Part shown: positions 59,890 through 64,000 of the stretch, in pieces
Layout: each line of letters begins with the position of its first letter
Position numbering within the stretch: the stretch's first letter is position 1
Assembly (NCBI GenBank): GCA_947305775.1
Contig: CAMZEN010000004.1
Location: forward strand, 24,281-88,280
Direction of reading: 5' to 3'
DNA: 64,000 bases
From: an uncultured Verrucomicrobiota bacterium
GTDB lineage: Bacteria; Verrucomicrobiota; Kiritimatiellia; RFP12; UBA1067
Program-made: the position numbers and the translations under genes
Notes under the pieces: model-generated
The model's database searches: none
What the model saw: the letters and a program-made list of their open reading frames with translations, nothing else
What the model was told of the DNA's origin: nothing

Positions 59890-59895
59890 TATAAT
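59890..59895 (+). promoter_or_regulatory. -10 box for acpP
   Basis: TATAAT preceded by TAG rather than TGn. The leader of about 27 bases contains ACAAGGAGCA. A separate acpP promoter is common because ACP is abundant. Confidence 0.5.
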
Positions 59896-59928
59896 ACAAA
59901 CATCCAAATCACAAGGAGCAAAAAAATC

Positions 59929-60183
59929 ATGGCAGGAAAGCTTGAAGATCGCGTAAAAGACATCATAGTCGAGCAGCTCGGCGTCAACGCCGAACAGGTT
60001 ACGGCCGAGGCGTCGTTCATCGACGATCTTGGTGCAGACTCACTCGACCAGGTCGAACTCATCATGGCGTTCGAGGAAGAATTCGGCGCGGCCATCCCTG
60101 AAGAGGATGCCGAGAAGCTCACGACAGTCGGCAAGGTCGTCGACTATCTCAAGTCGAAGGGCTACGGCGAAGAAGAAAAGTAA
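59929..60183 (+). CDS. acpP: acyl carrier protein
   Basis: 84 residues, acidic and helical. The phosphopantetheine site is in [15 protein letters not shown] with the conserved DSL Ser. It carries the growing acyl chain for FabD/G/Z/F and the acyltransferase at 14204. An intrinsic terminator follows at 60205. Confidence 0.97.
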   Translation: MAGKLEDRVKDIIVEQLGVNAEQVTAEASFIDDLGADSLDQVELIMAFEEEFGAAIPEEDAEKLTTVGKVVDYLKSKGYGEEEK

Positions 60184-60204
60184 TTTTCCCGTACTAAGAG
60201 TAGT

Positions 60205-60240
60205 AGGGCAGGCGTGGTTAACCACGCCTGTCTTGCTTTT
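60205..60240 (+). terminator. intrinsic terminator after acpP
   Basis: CAGGCGTGG-TTAA-CCACGCCTG (60209-60230), a perfect nine-pair stem, followed by TCTTGCTTTT. Confidence 0.85.
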
Positions 60241-60443
60241 ATGTCTATGCTGCGCAGCATTTGTAATTTTGCTGCGCACCAAACCACCTTGCCCTGCGAA
60301 CAGTTATCACATTAGGTGTGCATTTTTGGATGTAATACGCCAGTAACTTGCACTTTCCACTCATTGTTAGCGGTTGGCATTTTGTGATATTGCGAATGTT
60401 AATCAAATAGGGAGTTGCTTCATAATTACGCCTCTGCCTGTCG
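60241..60443. other. intergenic region without recognisable features
   Basis: About 200 AT-rich bases between the acpP terminator and the peptidase promoter. A 102-codon frame on the minus strand crosses it but overlaps the peptidase promoter and start, and has no recognisable family. Confidence 0.5.
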
Positions 60444-60472
60444 TTGTCTACGAAAGGGATTTTTGGTATAAT
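60444..60472 (+). promoter_or_regulatory. promoter for the C10 peptidase gene
   Basis: TTGTCT (60444-60449), 17-base spacer, extended -10 TGGTATAAT (60464-60472), part of the recurring GATTTTTGGTATAAT 15-mer. The leader has AGAAGGGG before the ATG at 60507. Confidence 0.7.
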
Positions 60473-60506
60473 TTTTCCTAACTGCGATTGTATCAGAAGG
60501 GGTGTT

Positions 60507-63500
60507 ATGCATAGAAAAATGCTGTCGTGTCTCGTTGCCTTGGCCGTCGCCATTGGCGCATTCCTAGCACACGCCGAAATGGTCGGTGAAGACGTTGTGC
60601 GAGCCGTTGCCGAAGGGTTCCTCGCAAAAAGCTCGGTCGCAAAGACGATTCTTGCAGGGCGAAGCGTCGATGCCGTTGAGGCATACGGCTCGCTCTGGAT
60701 CGCCCACCTCGCGCCGTCCGGCTATATCGAGGTCGCAGGCTCCACGAAGTGCGCGCCGATAGCGTTCTTCTCTACGCAGGACTTCGTAGAACCCGAAGTA
60801 GGTTCGCCTTTCGCCGCCAAGCTGACTGGCGACAGCATGATGGTCGCGGAGAAGGAGGCCGACGAATCAGCCGCCGACAATGCCGACTGGGCAAAGTACA
60901 CTGCGCCAGTTGCCAAGAAGCGTGCGCTGCTCAAGGCCGCGCCGTCCGGCACGACCGGCGTCGTCGGCCCGCTCATGAACTGCGGCTGGGGACAGGGCGC
61001 GCCGTTCAACGACCTTTCGCCGCTCTCCAGCCTTTGCGGATGCATGGCGACGGCGGCGGGACAGGAACACCGCTACTGGCGCTGGCCCTACCGCTACGAG
61101 AAGTCGCGCCAAGGAGCGCATGGCCTCAGGAACTCGCTGGGCGAATACTCGGAGCACGTCATGCGTCCGGATGGTCGCGTGCCGTTCAACTACGACAAGG
61201 TGGTGGCCTACGCCCCGTCGCCTGCTTCGACTCCATGGGCGACGGACAAAGAAGCGACTTATCAGACCGCATTCCTCTCTTTATGGATGCAGTCTTTGAC
61301 CGGCATGAGCTACAAGCCCGGCGCTTCCGGCGGCACGCAGAAGCTCTGCAACTATGCCGAAGACTATTGGTTTGAGCGCGGTCCTGTCATGAGTTACTGG
61401 CGCGACGGCTACACCAACCTTTGGAACGCAATCAAGGCCGACCTTGACTTTGGATCTCCAATACAGGTCAACTCCCCGGGACACCAGATGGTCGTCGATG
61501 GCTACGCAATCGAAAACGAGGGAACCGACAGCGAAGTCCACTATATTAACATCAACTATGGCTGGGGCAGCCCAGAGGGTTGGGTCAACCTCCTGACGGC
61601 GGTGACGGAAAGCACGTCAGGCGGCAGACTCGCCGACTTCCAGACCGGCTACCGTCCGCAGAAGATCGTGCAGTTCGAGCCAGTTGCCAAGGTGAGCACG
61701 AGCGATGTTACCCTCAAATGGCACATTGCCCCTTGCTACACGAACCGCACGACTGGCTTTACGGTCGAAATCGCAAAGGCTGGCGGCGCGACGACAAGTG
61801 ATACGGTTTCCACTCACGATGAGACGACGACCTACACTGCAACTGGCCTTGAAAATGGCGGAGTGTACACCTTCACCGTCACTCCGCTTATGAACGACGG
61901 CTCCGAGGTCCGCTCCAACAGCGCGACCACGACAATCGGCGAGCCCAAGGCAGCGCCTGAAATTATTGGTGTCTCTTCAGTTGCTTGCGGAATCGACCTT
62001 GTCCAGCAGGGCTTCTACATCGAATGTGGACGCGGCGTCACGAATACGATAGACGTCACCTGCTCGACCTCTGTGACCAGTCTCAAGACGTATTCCAGCC
62101 ATCTGACCGTCCTTCCGGACAATAAGGTCAGCACCGCAGACAACGGCAACGGCAGCTGGACAATCAATGTCGACGCGACCACGATGGCGAAGGACTGGGA
62201 CGGCGACATGCTGATCCTCACCCTTGTTGCCGCCAACGACGACGGCACCGAAGCCTACAAAAACCTGATGCTTCGCTTCAACTCCATGCGTCAGGAGCTG
62301 GGCGGCACGTATGACATCGTCGAAACCGCCGCGAACAATGCGGTGTGGTTCTGCGGCACGACCACGCTCGACGCCAAGGGCCAGAATGTGACTTTCGGCA
62401 CCGGTGCGTTCTGCGGCACAGGCACGATCACGCTTGCCGACACGGTCGGCGGCGGATCTTTCACGTTCCAGGGCCTGGACAACTTCACGGGAACGCTTAA
62501 GTGGGCGCCGTCCGTCACTGTCAACCTCCCGGCGGACATGAGCAACTTCGCCGGCACGCTCTACTTCGATTCGTACCGCTCCACTTACCGGCTTGCTAGG
62601 AGCCTTGGCAGCAAGGCGAAGGTTTATATCGGCGGCACTACGCAGCTTTACATCGATAACAATGTGACAGTAGATGCGGCGATCACGGGCAGCGGCTACA
62701 TAATGGTTGTAGGCAGCGCGCCGACATTCGGCAATCTTAGCGGCTTTAACGGCCATATCAGCCTTGGTGATTTCGACAATTCTGGCACGGTTACCATTCC
62801 TGCCGGACAGGAAAAGGGAGTTGTTATAGATAACGGCACCGTCAATCTGATCCTTTCCAGAGCGCAGGTCGCATACGGATATGCCACCTCGGCGATATCG
62901 ATGCAGGGTTGGGGCTCGGTCGTATTCAAGGATGAGTCCGGGAATGTGCTGCAAACCTGGACCAGCATCCAGTCAACCTACTCCATCTCGTCGAGCGCCA
63001 ATACCTGGACGCCAGATTCGGATACTGGGACCGGCAATTTCTGGGATGCCGCGAGGTGGTCGCAGGGCTTGCCGAGCGCGGGCGATTACGTCATCTTCAA
63101 CGACACTGTCGGTGATTCGGAGATGACGCTCAACCTCGCGTCAGACTTCAATCTCGGCTATGTGCTCGTAACCGGAACCAAGCTGAATATTTCGGCGGCG
63201 AGCGGTTCGGCGACACTTTCCGTGGATACGTTCAGGAATGCGGCCATTGCTGCAATCGCTACGTTGAAGTGCGCGCCGACGACAGTTGTGCCGGAGGGCA
63301 AATTGCGCTTGCAAAGTGGGCTCGGGATCAGCTGCGACGTAGACAGCTCCCTTGCCGACAACATGAAGTGGTATTACGACGACACAGTGCCCGCCATGTA
63401 TTTTGCGGACATCTGGAAGGGCACCGTGGTGTTCTCCGGCTATGCGGCTGCCGGTCTTGACTTGAGCTATTGGGCAAACACCAGTTCCGTAGTCCGGCTC

Positions 63501-64000
63501 AACGGCGTTACGGGCTATTTGAAGGCCAATACGGAATTCCCCTACACGGTTGAACTCGTTGATAATGGCGAAACGCCTGCGCTTACCTGGAACAACGGCA
63601 ATACCGGTGCGCAATCGACCTTCGACATCTTGACCGGCACTGGCACGTTCCAGACGACTGCCGGCGGCGGCAATAACGAGAAGGTGCTGATAAAGGACGT
63701 CTCCGGCTTTGCCGGCTCGTTCAACCTTGCCGCGAAGAATGTGGCGATTGCCGATGCGATGCCGGATGACGCGACGGGAAGCAACGGCAGGCTATATGTC
63801 GAGAAGGAAGTCGAAATCTCTGCCGGAAAGGGATGGGCTGCAAATGGCGGACTCTACCTTGGCGCGGGTGCTGACCTCACGGTAAGCGGTGCTTTTGCGA
63901 CAGGTTCGGCCATCAATACATACGGGGCAGGCGCGGTGCTGACAATTGAGGATGGCGGCAGCGTTAAAGTGAATGGCGCAATCGCCGGCGACAATGCGCC
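60507..64000 (+). CDS. giant secreted C10 (streptopain-like) peptidase with beta-helix-like repeats, 3' end outside window
   Basis: At least 1164 codons, open to the right edge. A clear signal peptide (MLSCLVALAVAIGAFLAHA) is followed by a propeptide (about 24-140) and a C10 cysteine peptidase domain: MNCGWGQGAPFND, LCGCMATAAGQ with catalytic Cys179, SPGHQMVVDGY with His326, and NINYGWGSPEGWVNL. A fibronectin-III-like unit (about 395-475) comes next (TGFTVEIAKAGG... ATGLENGGVYTFTVTP). From about residue 600 the sequence is Gly/Thr/Asn-rich with repeated short strands (GTGAFCGTGTITLADTVGGG), resembling autotransporter-associated beta-strand repeats. Probably secreted or surface-displayed; the C-terminus would show how it is anchored. 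Confidence 0.8.
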   Translation, partial: MHRKMLSCLVALAVAIGAFLAHAEMVGEDVVRAVAEGFLAKSSVAKTILAGRSVDAVEAYGSLWIAHLAPSGYIEVAGSTKCAPIAFFSTQDFVEPEVGSPFAAKLTGDSMMVAEKEADESAADNADWAKYTAPVAKKRALLKAAPSGTTGVVGPLMNCGWGQGAPFNDLSPLSSLCGCMATAAGQEHRYWRWPYRYEKSRQGAHGLRNSLGEYSEHVMRPDGRVPFNYDKVVAYAPSPASTPWATDKEATYQTAFLSLWMQSLTGMSYKPGASGGTQKLCNYAEDYWFERGPVMSYWRDGYTNLWNAIKADLDFGSPIQVNSPGHQMVVDGYAIENEGTDSEVHYININYGWGSPEGWVNLLTAVTESTSGGRLADFQTGYRPQKIVQFEPVAKVSTSDVTLKWHIAPCYTNRTTGFTVEIAKAGGATTSDTVSTHDETTTYTATGLENGGVYTFTVTPLMNDGSEVRSNSATTTIGEPKAAPEIIGVSSVACGIDLVQQGFYIECGRGVTNTIDVTCSTSVTSLKTYSSHLTVLPDNKVSTADNGNGSWTINVDATTMAKDWDGDMLILTLVAANDDGTEAYKNLMLRFNSMRQELGGTYDIVETAANNAVWFCGTTTLDAKGQNVTFGTGAFCGTGTITLADTVGGGSFTFQGLDNFTGTLKWAPSVTVNLPADMSNFAGTLYFDSYRSTYRLARSLGSKAKVYIGGTTQLYIDNNVTVDAAITGSGYIMVVGSAPTFGNLSGFNGHISLGDFDNSGTVTIPAGQEKGVVIDNGTVNLILSRAQVAYGYATSAISMQGWGSVVFKDESGNVLQTWTSIQSTYSISSSANTWTPDSDTGTGNFWDAARWSQGLPSAGDYVIFNDTVGDSEMTLNLASDFNLGYVLVTGTKLNISAASGSATLSVDTFRNAAIAAIATLKCAPTTVVPEGKLRLQSGLGISCDVDSSLADNMKWYYDDTVPAMYFADIWKGTVVFSGYAAAGLDLSYWANTSSVVRLNGVTGYLKANTEFPYTVELVDNGETPALTWNNGNTGAQSTFDILTGTGTFQTTAGGGNNEKVLIKDVSGFAGSFNLAAKNVAIADAMPDDATGSNGRLYVEKEVEISAGKGWAANGGLYLGAGADLTVSGAFATGSAINTYGAGAVLTIEDGGSVKVNGAIAGDNA

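Noticed and set aside
60245..60553. 102-codon minus-strand frame between acpP and the C10 peptidase
   Set aside because: It covers the peptidase promoter and start, and resembles no known protein.

Overview
The window looks like a chromosomal segment of a Gram-negative, probably anaerobic bacterium of the PVC group; my best guess is a gut Kiritimatiellota/Verrucomicrobiota relative. This placement is inference, based on many lipoproteins, several type II secretion pseudopilins, a Tat-exported GH109-type oxidoreductase, a sulfatase, a bacterial alpha-2-macroglobulin, a giant secreted peptidase with beta-helix-like repeats, and a C-terminal protein module that I associate with that lineage. Most of the sequence is GC-rich with strongly biased third codon positions, which makes many long antisense frames look open. 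Nearly every intergenic promoter I can see has an extended -10 box of the form TGnTATAAT, often with only a weak -35 box.

Layout. 1-2003: end of a surface-repeat protein and a COG3014-like lipoprotein. 2015-6258: a small ThyX-like protein, rpoZ-smpB, UDP-glucuronate decarboxylase, a DegT-type sugar aminotransferase and a hemolysin III-type membrane protein. 6278-8897: a type II secretion pseudopilin operon (G, H, I, J) closed by a bidirectional terminator. 8914-10725: a stand-alone glycogen-binding-domain protein and a possible caspase-like peptidase. 10808-11056: tRNA-Asp and tRNA-Gln. 11112-16267: fabF-fabZ-hisD-acyltransferase-glycosyltransferase. 16267-20960: a NahK-like sugar kinase, pyrimidine-nucleoside phosphorylase, an unusual membrane-anchored GspG-domain protein, rsmI and a radical SAM protein. 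20973-32278: GH109, argS, a GT4, pheS, corA, der, lepA and ilvD.

32279-42714 is different. It is visibly more AT-rich and contains little besides envelope proteins: LpoB-like, YcfL-like and COG3014-like lipoproteins, two lipocalin-like lipoproteins, a helix-turn-helix gene fragment, two exported proteins that share an identical 338-bp 3' end on unrelated N-terminal modules, a small membrane protein and a 23-residue lipoprotein. It is dotted with short palindromes and repeats. I read it as an accessory envelope island and the most interesting part of the window.

42715-53211: a VanX-like dipeptidase, a HAD phosphatase, etfB-etfA-acyl-CoA dehydrogenase, a LysM protein and alpha-2-macroglobulin. 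53208-54770 on the minus strand: rph and a patatin-like phospholipase. 54813-60240: sulfatase, galE, a degenerate uracil-DNA-glycosylase-like protein, fabD, fabG and acpP. 60464 to the end: a C10 (streptopain-like) peptidase that runs off the window and continues into fibronectin-like and beta-helix-like repeats.

Together the genes suggest a fermentative polysaccharide or mucin degrader with much of its coding devoted to secretion and envelope: sugar-nucleotide and hexosamine metabolism, sulfatase, GH109, pseudopilins, lipid synthesis and surface proteins. No rRNA, CRISPR array, intact transposase or prophage is visible.
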